A stretch of 64,000 bases of DNA from Betaproteobacteria bacterium (GCA_016720855.1 JADKJU010000003.1:744001-808000), one strand, 5' to 3'; positions 24,442 through 32,787 are shown, numbered from the stretch's first letter. Numbers and translations: made by a program. Notes: generated by a model from the sequence alone, not told the origin.

Positions 24442-24906
24442 ATGAACACAACGATCCTCGCCCTCGACCTGGGCACCCACACCGGTTGGGCGCTGTACCA
24501 CCGGGACGGCACCGTCACGAGCGGCACCGAGCACTTCAAGCCGGGTCGCTTTGAGGGCGGCGGCATGCGGTTCCTGCGCTTCAAGCGCTGGCTCACCGAA
24601 CTCCTCGCGGCGAGCGGCGCCCTCAACGCCGTGTACTTCGAGGAAGTCCGGCGACACGCCGGCGTCGACGCAGCCCACGTCTACGGCGGGCTCATGGCCC
24701 ACCTCACCGCGTGGTGTGAGCACCACAACATCCCCTACCAGGGAGTGCCGGTCGGGACGATCAAGAAGCACGCCACCGGCAAAGGCAACGCCGCCAAGGA
24801 GGAAATGCTCGCCGCCGCCTCCCGCCGAGGCTACGCGCCCATCGACGACAACGAAGCCGACGCCCTCGCCCTCCTTCACTGGGCGATCGAGACGCAGGAG
24901 GGCTGA
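24442..24906 (+). CDS. RuvC-like phage Holliday-junction resolvase
   Basis: A 154-aa RNase H-fold nuclease. 'ILALDLGTHTGWAL' carries the first catalytic Asp (D9), 'VYFEEVRRHAGVDAAHV' the central Glu (E67 or E68), 'VPVGTIKKHATGKGNAAKEE' the conserved phage-RuvC stretch, and 'DDNEADALALLHWA' the terminal Asp pair. All four acids are present. It should resolve recombination or replication junctions before packaging. Length is typical of phage RuvC homologues. Confidence 0.85.
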   Translation: MNTTILALDLGTHTGWALYHRDGTVTSGTEHFKPGRFEGGGMRFLRFKRWLTELLAASGALNAVYFEEVRRHAGVDAAHVYGGLMAHLTAWCEHHNIPYQGVPVGTIKKHATGKGNAAKEEMLAAASRRGYAPIDDNEADALALLHWAIETQEG

Positions 24907-24907
24907 G

Positions 24908-25120
24908 ATGCGCATTCCGGAGCAACGCTACCGCTGCCCCCTGGGGCAACTCCAGGGTGAAGCCCGCATGGACCCTGAGGCCATCAAGCGCGAGGGCTGG
25001 CGAGACCAACGCATCCTCGTGGTAAGCGACGCGGACGATCGCCTGGACTTTGTCGAGCGTGAGTTCGTTCGTCGAATTGGGGAACGGCTCTACGGAACGA
25101 AGGAGGGCCGCCATGGCTGA
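24908..25120 (+). CDS. Small hypothetical protein, 70 aa
   Basis: Starts at ATG 24908, directly after the resolvase stop, and overlaps the DUF6362 start by 8 nt. It reads 'MRIPEQRYRCPLGQLQ' then a charged helix ('DRLDFVEREFVRRIGERLYG'). Not recognised. Retained because of tight spacing on both sides. Confidence 0.5.
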   Translation: MRIPEQRYRCPLGQLQGEARMDPEAIKREGWRDQRILVVSDADDRLDFVEREFVRRIGERLYGTKEGRHG

Positions 25121-25502
25121 CTGGGACAAGGCAACCGTCGACGCAAGGCTTGTGGAGGCGGTACGCACGGCACGACGACTGCCGCCCGCACGCGTGCGTG
25201 GCCACTTCAACGCATGGCCCGAGATCATCCGGGAGGAATGGGAGACCTATGGGGTAGACGAACCAGATCGTCGGCCCATGCCGCCATCGCCAGAGGCCAT
25301 TGATCGGATGCTCGAGACCACGCGCTGGATGCAGTGGCTGGAGGTGGAGCAGCGTCACCTCGTGTGGATGCGGGCGAAGCGCTACGGCTGGCGAGACATC
25401 TCCATCCGCTTTGCCTGCAACCGCTCGACCGCGTGGCGGCACTGGCAGCGCGCACTGCAGCAGTTGGCCGATCACCTCAACCAGCGCTTAGTCACGCGGT
25501 AG
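25113..25502 (+). CDS. DUF6362-like HTH protein
   Basis: A 129-aa protein matching the DUF6362 pattern: 'ARVRGHFNAWPEIIREEWE' (about 29-47), 'SPEAIDRMLETTRWMQWLE' (about 60-78) and a sigma-region-4-like HTH 'DISIRFACNRSTAWRHWQRAL' at about 95-115. Proteins of this type end phage early operons and may act as late-gene activators. It is followed by the only long non-coding gap of the early region, which supports that idea. Confidence 0.75.
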   Translation: MADWDKATVDARLVEAVRTARRLPPARVRGHFNAWPEIIREEWETYGVDEPDRRPMPPSPEAIDRMLETTRWMQWLEVEQRHLVWMRAKRYGWRDISIRFACNRSTAWRHWQRALQQLADHLNQRLVTR

Positions 25503-25708
25503 CAATTTGGCGCAATTGGGCAATGATCCGCGTGCATGAGCAATTGCGAGCGACGATGTGCGCACTTTGCACGTGCAACAACATTGCCGATTCGCTGTAG
25601 GATTCGAGTTATCTTCTGGACAGAAGTGCGAACCCGCGAATGAGACGGGTCCTTCCTGGCCGAAGAGCCATGCGGGAGGCGCGAGCGCGGCATTCGCCTA
25701 GCGTCAGA

Positions 25709-25745
25709 GTGCAAACCTAGGTTTGCGCTGGTTTGCAGTTTGCAC
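25709..25745. promoter_or_regulatory. Nested palindromes built on GTTTGC half-sites
   Basis: GCAAACCTAGGTTTGC (25711-25726) is a perfect 16-bp palindrome. GTGCAAAC (25709-25716) also pairs with GTTTGCAC (25738-25745), and a further GTTTGC lies between. Multiple phased half-sites suggest a cooperative operator. Confidence 0.5.
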
Positions 25746-25757
25746 CCCCGCCTCCTC

Positions 25758-25794
25758 AAGCCCGCCCACGACCCAATCGTCGGCGGGCTTTTCA
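25758..25794 (+). terminator. Rho-independent terminator of the early operon
   Basis: Arms AAGCCCGCCCACGA (25758-25771) and TCGTCGGCGGGCTT (25777-25790) pair with one mismatch over 14 bp around a 5-nt loop, followed by TTTTC in total. This is the strongest terminator-like hairpin seen in the window. Confidence 0.75.
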
Positions 25795-25816
25795 TTTCCA
25801 ACGGTGTGCGCCGCTT

Positions 25817-25865
25817 GCGGCCCGGTCCGGGGTCTACTCCTTCCCTGGGTCGGGCCGCTTCTTTT
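25817..25865 (+). terminator. Second hairpin with U tract upstream of methyltransferase 1
   Basis: GCGGCCCG (25817-25824) pairs with CGGGCCGC (25851-25858) around a 26-nt loop, followed by TTCTTTT. It ends 4 nt before the ATG at 25869, so it could also modulate translation of the methyltransferase. Confidence 0.4.
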
Positions 25866-25868
25866 GGG

Positions 25869-27286
25869 ATGCCAGAACTGAACATGCTCAACGTCGAGTA
25901 CCGGAAGGTCGAGACGCTGATCCCCTACGCCCGGAATCCGCGCACCCACAGCGACGAGCAGGTGGCGAAGATCGCGGCCAGCATCGTCGAGTACGGCTGG
26001 ACCTCGCCCGTCCTGGTCGATGGCGCGAACGGCATCATCGCAGGCCACGGGCGCCTCGCTGCCGCGCGAAAGCTGGGCCTTGCCGAGGTACCGGTGATTG
26101 AACTCGCGCACCTTTCGCCCGCGCAGAAGCGCGCCTACATCATCGCGGACAACCGCCTGGCGCTCGACGCCGGCTGGAACGACGAACTGCTGGCGCTCGA
26201 GTTGGCGGATCTGACGGAGGCCGGTTACGACCTCGCGCTGACGGGGTTCGAGGCGTCCGAGATCGAGGCCCTGCTGGCGGACGATGCCGACCGAGGCGGC
26301 GACCCAGAGAACGACGGCGACGGACCGGACGCGGCCGATGACGTACCCGAGGCGCCAGCCGTTCCGGTCACGCGGCCGGGCGACGTATGGCTCCTGGGGA
26401 CCCATCGCCTGATCTGCGGGGATGCAAGTGACAACACTGTGGTTGCGGCGCTGATGGAGGGCTCGCAGGCCCGCCTGTGCTTTACCTCCCCGCCCTACGG
26501 CAACCAGCGCGACTACACCAGCGGCGGCATCGCCGATTGGGATGGCCTGATGCGTGGCGTGTTCGCGCTCGGCTCCCGATGGCCGAGGATGGCCAGGTGC
26601 TCGTGAACTTGGGTCTTATCCACCGCGACAACGAATTCATCCCCTATTGGGACGGTTGGCTCGAGTGGATGCGCACCCAAGGCTGGCGGCGCTTCGCGTG
26701 GTACGTCTGGGACCAGGGGCCCGGGATGCCGGGCGATTGGGCGGGACGCTTCGCCCCGAGCTTCGAGTTCGTCTTCCACTTCAATCGCCAGAGCCGCAAG
26801 CCCAACAAGATCGTCCCCTGTAAGCACGCCGGCCAGGACTCGCACCTGCGGGCAGACGGATCCTCCACCGCCATGCGGAGCAAGGCCGGCGAAGTGGGCG
26901 GCTGGACGCACGCAGGCCAGCCCACGCAGGAGACCCGGATCCCGGACTCGGTGATCCGCGTCATGCGCCACAAAGGCAAGATCGGCCAGGACATCGACCA
27001 CCCGGCCGTTTTCCCGGTGGCGCTGCCCGAGTTCGTGATCGAGGCCTACTCGGACAAGGGCGACATCGTATTCGAACCCTTCGGGGGAAGCGGTACCACG
27101 ATGCTGGCCGCCGAGCGGACCGGTCGCGCCTGCCGTTCGGTCGAGATCGCGCCCGAGTACGTGGACGTCGCCATCAAGCGCTTTCAGCAGAACTACCCCG
27201 CCCTGCCGGTAACGCTGGCGGCCACCGGACAGTCGTTTGAGGAGGTCCGCCGGGAGCGGCTCTACCTCACGGAGGCCGCGGCATGA
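25869..27286 (+). CDS. ParB-like / DNA methyltransferase fusion 1, frameshifted
   Basis: Residues 1-100 form a ParB/Srx-like N-terminal domain ('YARNPRTHSDEQVAKIAASI', 'GIIAGHGRLAAARKLG', 'YIIADNRLALDAGW'). An acidic linker follows, then an amino-methyltransferase with motif IV 'TSPPYGNQRDY' (about residue 205) and motif I 'FEPFGGSGTTML' near 27066, a beta-class order typical of m4C/m6A enzymes. The frame changes near 26567-26571: frame 1 ends '...GVFALGS', and frame 2 continues 'RLPMAEDGQVLVNLG'. Two extra bases or one missing base explain it. Without correction the methylase lacks its SAM-binding motif. The start is preceded by hairpins; the end overlaps methyltransferase 2. Confidence 0.82.
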
Positions 27287-28538
27287 CCTCCTCCTGGCTT
27301 GCCGACAAGATCGAGCGGTGGCCGACCGCGAAACTGCTTCCCTACGCCCGGAATGCGCGGACCCACTCGGACGAGCAAGTCGCGCAGATCGCCGCCTCGA
27401 TTGCGGAGTTCGGCTTCACGAACCCGATCCTCGCCGGGGCCGATGGCGTGATTGTCGCCGGCCACGGAAGGCTCGCCGCCGCGCAGAAGCTTGGCCTCGA
27501 GACGGTGCCGGTGGTCGTGCTGGATCACCTGACGCCGACGCAGCGCCGGGCGCTGGTCATTGCCGACAACCGGATCGCGGAGAACGCGGGCTGGGACGAC
27601 GACGTGCTCCGGACGGAACTTGCTGCCCTGCAGGATGAGGACTTCGATCTCGCGCTCACCGGCTTCGATGCCGATGCGCTGGCCGAACTCCTGGCAGATG
27701 AGAACGGTGCCGGAAGTGGCGAGACCGATGACGATGCCGTCCCCGAGGTCACGGAGACTCCAATCTCCCGCCCCGGCGACATCTGGGTCATGGGCCACCA
27801 CCGGCTGCTGTGCGGCGATGCCACATTGGCCGAGTCGTACCAGAAGCTGCTCGGAGACGGGTCGGTGGACATGGTCTTCACGGACCCACCGTACAACGTG
27901 AACTACGCCAACTCGGCGAAGGACAAGATGCGCGGCAAGGATCGCGCGATCCTGAACGACAACCTGGGGGATGGCTTCTACGACTTCATCCTGGCGGCAC
28001 TGACGCCGATGCTCTCCCGCTGCCAGGGCGCCGTGTACGTCGCGATGTCCTCCAGCGAACTGGACGTCCTGCAGGCGGCCTTCCGCGCTGCCGGCGGCCA
28101 TTGGTCCACCTTCATCATCTGGGCCAAGAACACCTTCACCATGGGCCGGGCCGACTACCAGCGCCAGTACGAGCCGATCCTCTATGGCTGGCCGGACGGC
28201 TCGCAGCGGCATTGGTGCGGCGCCCGGGACCAGGGCGACGTCTGGCAGATCAAGAAGCCGCAGAAAAACGACCTGCACCCGACCATGAAGCCGGTCGAAC
28301 TGGTGGAGCGCGCCGTCCGGAATTCAAGCCGCCCCGGGCAGCTGGTGCTCGATCCCTTCGGCGGATCCGGCACCACACTCATTGCGGCGGAGAAGGCGCA
28401 ACGGCGTCGCGGCTGATCGAACTCGATCCGAAGTACGTCGATGTGATCGTACGCCGGTGGCAGGACTGGACCGGAAAGTCGGCAAAGCGGGAACAGGACA
28501 ATGCGCCCTTCGGCGAGGAAGCGATCATGCAAAGCTAA
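27283..28538 (+). CDS. ParB-like / DNA methyltransferase fusion 2, frameshifted at 3' end
   Basis: Same architecture as its neighbour: ParB-like domain (about 20-105: 'YARNARTHSDEQVAQIAASI', 'VIVAGHGRLAAAQKLG'), acidic linker, then methyltransferase motif IV 'FTDPPYNVNY' (about 199-208) and motif I 'DPFGGSGTTLIAAE' (about 358-371). The first frame stops at 28416, just after motif I. The natural continuation 'SRLIELDPKYVDVIVRRWQ' is in another frame up to 28538, implying one missing base near 28408. The ATG overlaps the end of fusion 1. It probably methylates phage DNA (adenine or cytosine amino group) to evade host restriction. Confidence 0.82.
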
Positions 28539-28644
28539 ACGGCCACCAGTCACAATCGACCCGAAGCGGCTCTTCGCGCACGGCCGCCATTGGGACGTGA
28601 GGCCAGTGTCCCCAGACTTTCTTGTTACCTATCTCCCCGACTGA
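28501..28644 (+). CDS. Possible small phage protein, 47 aa
   Basis: An ATG at 28501 opens a 47-codon frame overlapping the end of methyltransferase 2, ending 'RPVSPDFLVTYLPD'. It is basic, with a Lys/Arg-rich N-terminus. The ribosome site is poor and the 3' end overlaps the minus-strand gene at 28625 by 20 nt. It may be chance. Confidence 0.25.
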   Translation: MRPSARKRSCKAKRPPVTIDPKRLFAHGRHWDVRPVSPDFLVTYLPD

Positions 28645-29179
28645 TCACGTCGTCACGGCTTTGCGACCACCAGATCGCATCGAGGTGAAGCCTGGAAATA
28701 CTCTTCCTTCCCGCTATTACTCGTGCCGCCTCCTGGAACTGCGCACTTGTGGATGGCGTCAAGTGCTTTACGCCTGGCCACTTCGGCAGTGTCCCGCGTC
28801 CGCTCGCGCGTTTCAGTTGTGTTGCTGTAATCAAATCAAGCGGCAACTCGAACTCGGCGTGCGCCCGGCTCAATCGAAAGGCGGACTCCAAATAGGTCGT
28901 ATACGAACAATCTCGAAGGAATATGTTCAGGAGCTTTCGCGCGAGGCCCCAGTGGCGCGCACTCCGAGGAAGGGACTTGAGTAAGCCATTCGTTTCCTCT
29001 TCGAGGGCTATCCGGAATGCCGCGGGACGGGCACCAAACTTTGCGAGCTGAACCTGTCGCAGGTATGTGCGAGCAGCTTTCACCGTCCCGGCATTGCCAC
29101 GACCTCGCACGGCAGAAGCTCCAACCGCGACGCGCGCGACACGACTTTGGATCGCTTGAAGAAACTCACCCTTTTTCAT
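28625..29179 (-). CDS. Hypothetical cargo protein, 184 aa
   Basis: Not recognised. A basic, largely helical protein with 'FLQAIQSRVARVAVGASAVRG' spanning 6-26, 'RTYLRQVQLAKFG' and 'ITATQLKRASGRGTLPKWPG'. There is no membrane segment or catalytic motif. Base composition is clearly A+T-richer than the flanking phage genes and it is on the opposite strand, so it looks like horizontally acquired cargo. It is the most downstream member of a four-gene minus-strand block that otherwise encodes nuclease folds. Confidence 0.6.
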   Translation of the reverse strand: MKKGEFLQAIQSRVARVAVGASAVRGRGNAGTVKAARTYLRQVQLAKFGARPAAFRIALEEETNGLLKSLPRSARHWGLARKLLNIFLRDCSYTTYLESAFRLSRAHAEFELPLDLITATQLKRASGRGTLPKWPGVKHLTPSTSAQFQEAARVIAGRKSISRLHLDAIWWSQSRDDVISRGDR

Positions 29180-29277
29180 CCGTGGCCCTCGACGTGCTCA
29201 GCCTAACGTCTTGTTGCTGTACGACCAATCTTCACGATGGTGACAAATGGCAAAGCGGTTCCGGTCCGTCCGCACCG

Positions 29278-29748
29278 CTAAAGCTGGAGGCCTACTGCCC
29301 GACAAATCTTGGACCACGCCGGTTGGTCTTTGGCTTCGAGGAGTTTGCGCTCAATTGAGACAACACCTTTGCCGGAATACTTCTTTCCGTACTTCGCAAA
29401 ATACTTCGCGTTGTACGCCTCGTGTCCGGGCAACACCAATTTGCGAAGCTCTGCGCTCGTCAGAACGAAGTACTCGGGCGAAGCGCTTTCGTCCAGAGGC
29501 AGGTATACAAGAACCCAGATATTTGAATTGTCTGCGGGGAGAACACCGCCAAGAACCCACTTGGATTGAGAGGTTGACTTGACCTCAATCGGCGCTGCTT
29601 TGGCCCCATTGACCGCAATGACATCGGCCTTCTTGGCGTTGCCATAGGTAACAGCGGCCATAATGCCGCGGCGGAGCAACTCGCCAGCGACCAGGAATTC
29701 GCCGGCGAGACCGATTGCATGCTTGCGTGATTGATTGGACATGGGCAT
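29278..29748 (-). CDS. PD-(D/E)XK nuclease-fold protein A
   Basis: A 156-aa protein from the ATG at 29748; an ATG at 29817 would add 23 residues. It shows the compact resolvase/VRR-like pattern: 'RKHAIGLAGEFLVAGELLRRG' with E17 on helix 1, 'KKADVIAVNG' with D42, and 'APIEVKSTSQSKW' with E55-x-K57. All catalytic positions are intact, so it should cut DNA. The C-terminal half is basic ('AKYFAKYGKKYSGKG'). It lies between an unknown gene and a GIY-YIG-like gene on the same strand. A+T-rich codons mark it as cargo. Confidence 0.7.
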   Translation of the reverse strand: MPMSNQSRKHAIGLAGEFLVAGELLRRGIMAAVTYGNAKKADVIAVNGAKAAPIEVKSTSQSKWVLGGVLPADNSNIWVLVYLPLDESASPEYFVLTSAELRKLVLPGHEAYNAKYFAKYGKKYSGKGVVSIERKLLEAKDQPAWSKICRAVGLQL

Positions 29749-29821
29749 CACCGTTTGAAGTCGTTGGCCTGCGCAGTTTTTCGCGCGGGACCGGCGGAAT
29801 GATCGGTTCGGCAACATGCTT

Positions 29822-30292
29822 TCATCGCTGACTTTCGAACCCCTCGAACATCGGCTTTAGTCGGCACTGAAGAAAAGACTCCAAGAGAGAAAGCACTGGA
29901 ATACCGCATTCCACACTCAGAAGAAAGTTGGCGCGATCAACGTTGCTTTTGATCCATTCGCCGACGTTGGAGTCGGTAATGCCGGACAGCCCTAGTTTGC
30001 CTTGCCCTGCAACAAGGGACTTTGCCAGATTGCTGTTTGAACTGGCTGGGCTGTAGTGTTGGCTTGTGAACCGGGCCTGACTCTTGGGGCCGACCTTTCC
30101 AACCTTGAGGCAGATCCCATTCCAGACAAATACGTAAACGGCCGCCTTTCCATTCGGTAGGGCAGACGGAGGTCTGTGTGGTGCGGGAAATGTCTCAATT
30201 GAAAGTGCGGCGGACGGCAAGGACGTTCCAGCAAGCGCAATCACTTCTCGGAAGTCGTCGAGAAGGACGTTCAAGTCACCGAGCGTCTTCAT
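29822..30292 (-). CDS. GIY-YIG-like nuclease
   Basis: A 156-aa protein. 'AAVYVFVWNGICLKVGKVG' (residues 50-68) resembles the paired GIY...YIG strands in a divergent form (VYVF...LKVGKVG), followed by 'KSQARFTSQHY' (70-80) with the Arg expected on the next helix and 'LLESFLQCRLKPMFEG' near the end, where a Glu could provide the metal ligand. The N-terminal 45 residues are a separate helical region. The assignment is by motif pattern. It is adjacent to two PD-(D/E)XK genes. Confidence 0.6.
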   Translation of the reverse strand: MKTLGDLNVLLDDFREVIALAGTSLPSAALSIETFPAPHRPPSALPNGKAAVYVFVWNGICLKVGKVGPKSQARFTSQHYSPASSNSNLAKSLVAGQGKLGLSGITDSNVGEWIKSNVDRANFLLSVECGIPVLSLLESFLQCRLKPMFEGFESQR

Positions 30293-30369
30293 GCTGTCAA
30301 CCGTCTAGGCGAGCGGCGGGCCGCTACGAATTGAGCACGTGGCACAGCACTTCCGTCCGTCCGTTCGGC

Positions 30370-30852
30370 CTAGAGTTGGGCGAAGTCATTTGTACCGATG
30401 GATTCGTCCTTCCAGCAACTATAGTCAACATATGGTTGCTGCAACAATTTCTGGCGAGCCTTTCTGGAGAAACGAAGAGCGACTCCATGTTTGGCCCTGG
30501 GCAAGTCCGTCAGATTGGCAGCTGGAATGACAAGAAGATGTATGGTTTTCTCGTCCGATAGACAGAGGGCAAGAGCAAAGAGAGGAGTCATGTCAAACTG
30601 CGTGGCAAAATAGTTGAGTTTGTCGATATGGCCTTTCTCTACGACGAAATTGAGACTCTCTTTCGAGCCAGGCCTAAAGAGACGGGTCTTCACCGAAACC
30701 GCGAATCTTTTCCCGCTTTTTTCAGCGATTAGGTCAGCACCCACATGGTCAACGTTGGCCACTTCAAAGCCTTTGCGGATCAGTGCGTAGGTGGCAAGTC
30801 CCTCTCCGAAATCACCGAGAAGTTTGGGAGATCGTGAGTGCGTCATGAACAT
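30370..30852 (-). CDS. PD-(D/E)XK nuclease-fold protein B
   Basis: A 160-aa protein. The start at 30852 is chosen because GGAGGGAG lies 6 nt upstream; the frame is open further. 'KLLGDFGEGLATYALIRKGF' carries E17, 'HVGADLIAEKSG' D40 and 'FAVSVKTRLF' K55, but the residue two before that Lys is Ser53, not Glu/Gln. The fold is therefore recognisable while the active site is atypical. The C-terminal part has 'HIDKLNYFATQFDMTPLFAL', typical of this fold's later strands. It is the first gene of the minus-strand cargo block. Confidence 0.6.
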   Translation of the reverse strand: MFMTHSRSPKLLGDFGEGLATYALIRKGFEVANVDHVGADLIAEKSGKRFAVSVKTRLFRPGSKESLNFVVEKGHIDKLNYFATQFDMTPLFALALCLSDEKTIHLLVIPAANLTDLPRAKHGVALRFSRKARQKLLQQPYVDYSCWKDESIGTNDFAQL

Positions 30853-31145
30853 TGCTTCTCCCTCCGCCTGACCAGTATTGGGTTGCCTAGTACTTGAAGC
30901 ATTATCGTCCGGTAATGCAGGCATGATCATCCCCGCAGGACGACGGGTCAATGGCAGTTCGCTGTTCCGAATGTCATTCTTATGACACGCATACGGTATG
31001 CGCCGTCTGGTATCCATGGAATGTGACGTAGCGAAATGCTCGACTTCGAAGGCCTATTGTTGGCCGATCGCGCAATCTGGCAGCCGCAACCAATCGACCG
31101 CTTTAAACTGTGCAAAGCTTTCGAGGTTTGACGCTTTTGCGCACG

Positions 31146-31511
31146 TTAGCAGACGAGATCTTCGCTGATATCGCAGTGCGCCACGAACCCCGTCAGGTAG
31201 GGCAGCCCGCGCGGGATGCCGTGCTGCTTGCTGGTGTGGCGCCCGATCTTCCAGCTCATCCACTGTTGGGTGGCGGCGTGGATCGCGTCCTTGGGGACGC
31301 GGCCCGCGTGCATCTGGTTCAGGACGTCGTCGGCAAAGTGGCGGCCGTGCCGACTGTCGAGGAAGATCCGCACCGCGTCGAGGGACTCGCCGGTGGCATC
31401 CGCAATCGTCGTCATTGCCTTGGACCAGGCCGCGGGGGCGTCGCCCGCCATCGTTCCCCAAAAGCCCCAGGCTTCGTTTTGGGTTGCGGGGATTTGCGTG
31501 GTGGTCGTCAT
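31146..31511 (-). CDS. Conserved accessory protein, 121 aa
   Basis: The start at ATG 31511 is chosen over 31523 because GGAGACC lies 7-8 nt upstream. The sequence has 'NEAWGFWGTMAG', 'AVRIFLDSRHGRHFADDVL' (near 43-61) and 'GIPRGLPYLTGFVAHCDI', a pattern I know from small hypothetical proteins of proteobacterial mobile elements without known function. A 33-bp promoter-like element lies 35 nt upstream. Confidence 0.65.
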   Translation of the reverse strand: MTTTTQIPATQNEAWGFWGTMAGDAPAAWSKAMTTIADATGESLDAVRIFLDSRHGRHFADDVLNQMHAGRVPKDAIHAATQQWMSWKIGRHTSKQHGIPRGLPYLTGFVAHCDISEDLVC

Positions 31512-31545
31512 CGTGGTCTCCATGCGTTTGGTCGTTGCGATGGCT

Positions 31546-31578
31546 GTATGAACGCGCTGTTCAATCGAGAAGCCAAGC
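31546..31578 (-). promoter_or_regulatory. 33-bp promoter-like element, copy A
   Basis: Minus strand: GCTTGGCTTC then TTCATAC, with TTGGCT (31576-31571) and TTCATA (31552-31547) 18 nt apart. It ends 35 nt before the start codon at 31511. Confidence 0.55.
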
Positions 31579-31595
31579 TCTTTCGGGGCGAAGAA

Positions 31596-31922
31596 TTAGA
31601 TACTCACGACGTCCAGGTTCCGGCCCCGTAACTGCACCGGGATACGCCCGTCGTACTCCGCAGGGCGCTCCTGGTAGTCGGCAAGCGCGGCCTTCAGCAC
31701 CGCGCGCAGGTATCTCTCGGGATTGCGGTAATCGCGCAGGGTCGCAAGCTTGCCCGCGACCTCGGTCACGTTGAACCACTCGCCAGGCAACACGGCATCG
31801 CACAGTTCCAGCCACACCGCCATGCCCTGCGTTTCGACGAACTGCTTGGCGCCGGTGAAGACGGTGGGCGTGCTGTCAGGGTAACGCATGAGGGGTTCGT
31901 CGGGAGTCAGCATCGCCGGCAT
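31596..31922 (-). CDS. Hypothetical accessory protein, 108 aa
   Basis: Starts at ATG 31922, 2 nt after the DUF3489 stop, so it is co-transcribed. It reads 'MPAMLTPDEPLMRYPDSTPT', then 'AVWLELCDAVLPGEWFNVTE' and 'RDYRNPERYLRAVLKAALADY'. A short helical protein with an HTH-like middle; not recognised. Confidence 0.6.
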   Translation of the reverse strand: MPAMLTPDEPLMRYPDSTPTVFTGAKQFVETQGMAVWLELCDAVLPGEWFNVTEVAGKLATLRDYRNPERYLRAVLKAALADYQERPAEYDGRIPVQLRGRNLDVVSI

Positions 31923-31924
31923 CG

Positions 31925-32443
31925 TCAGGCAGCGATCCGGTAAATGCGCTCGCCCCCTTGGGCCTTGTCCGAGACGACGTTGAATCCGAGCTTCTTCTTG
32001 AGGGCCCCGGCGAAGGTGCCGCGCACCGTGTGTGCTTGCCAGCCAGTAGCCTCGCAGATCTGCTGCACCGTCGCGCCCTCGGGTCGCTGGAGCATCCCGA
32101 TCACGGTGGCCTGCTTGCTGTTTTCGCGGATGCGGGGACGGGGTGTCACGGCTTCTTCCGCCTGTGCCGCCACAGGAGGCGTCTCCCGGGCGTGTTCTTC
32201 GGCGGTGGCGGTGACAGTGGCCGGCGCGGGTCGCTCGCAGCCCAGGGCGTCGTAGCCCTCGGCAGCCACGAACCAGTTGGTACCGTCGGTGGTGATGAGG
32301 GCGCGGTTGAAGAGTCCGTCGAGGACTTTCTTCTTGGCGCCGCCTTTGATGTTGTCGGGGAACCACTCGATCCTGCCGTCGGTGTTCTGAATGGCGTAGG
32401 CGAGGATGGCGTGTTGGGCGGGGCTGAGTTGCATCGTGCTCAT
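31925..32443 (-). CDS. DUF3489 domain protein
   Basis: A 172-aa protein. The start at 32443 is chosen because AGGAG sits 8 nt upstream. The N-terminal half has 'LSPAQHAILAYAIQNTDGRI' and 'GLFNRALITTDGTNWFVA'. The C-terminal DUF3489 domain is 'SKQATVIGMLQRPEGATVQQ', 'TGWQAHTVRGTFAGALKKKLG' over about 135-155, and 'KAQGGERIYRI', a winged HTH. It probably binds DNA. DUF3489 genes often accompany recombinase/DUF2924 genes, and here both share the 33-bp element. Confidence 0.85.
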   Translation of the reverse strand: MSTMQLSPAQHAILAYAIQNTDGRIEWFPDNIKGGAKKKVLDGLFNRALITTDGTNWFVAAEGYDALGCERPAPATVTATAEEHARETPPVAAQAEEAVTPRPRIRENSKQATVIGMLQRPEGATVQQICEATGWQAHTVRGTFAGALKKKLGFNVVSDKAQGGERIYRIAA

Positions 32444-32476
32444 GTGCGGCTCCTTCTGGTGGTTGATGGGGTGATG

Positions 32477-32509
32477 TGATGAACGCGCTTCGTCCGATGG
32501 AAGCCAAGC
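32477..32509 (-). promoter_or_regulatory. 33-bp promoter-like element, copy B
   Basis: Minus strand: GCTTGGCTTC then TTCATC, 18 nt between hexamers. It ends 34 nt before the DUF3489 start (32443). Confidence 0.55.
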
Positions 32510-32522
32510 GCTTTCTGCTTCA

Positions 32523-32720
32523 TCAGGACGGCGACTTGATTGCCATGTGGGTGGGCGCCCCCTGCTCTGTGCCGGCTTTGTAAGCAGCCTCCAGGGCGTC
32601 GCGCAGGCTCCACACCGCGACATCGTGAAAGTCGAGGCTGTCCGAGTTGCGGGCTGCCAAGGTTTCGATCCCAAGGTGCTTCTGGGCGATGTGGGTGAGG
32701 AGGGTTTCGATTCGGCTCAT
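32523..32720 (-). CDS. DUF6900-like small protein
   Basis: A 65-aa protein. 'HIAQKHLGIETLAARNSDSL' and 'DFHDVAVWSLRDALEAAYKAG' match the DUF6900 pattern. Function unknown. It is a single-gene unit with its own 33-bp promoter-like element 35 nt upstream. Confidence 0.75.
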   Translation of the reverse strand: MSRIETLLTHIAQKHLGIETLAARNSDSLDFHDVAVWSLRDALEAAYKAGTEQGAPTHMAIKSPS

Positions 32721-32754
32721 GTGCTTGGTCCTCGGGGGGTGATTGAAGTCGAAC

Positions 32755-32787
32755 GTATGAACGCGCTACTTCCGATGGAAGCCAAGC
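32755..32787 (-). promoter_or_regulatory. 33-bp promoter-like element, copy C
   Basis: Minus strand: GCTTGGCTTC then TTCATAC with the same 18-nt spacing. It ends 35 nt before the DUF6900 start (32720), in the divergent gap to the terminase operon. Confidence 0.55.

Larger units (their letters stand above)
25503..25868. other. 366-bp non-coding gap between early and modification genes
   Basis: No credible gene. It is visibly A+T-richer than its surroundings at the left and contains, in order, a nested palindrome (25709-25745), a strong terminator hairpin (25758-25794) and a second hairpin (25817-25865). It probably separates early from later transcription. Confidence 0.6.
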
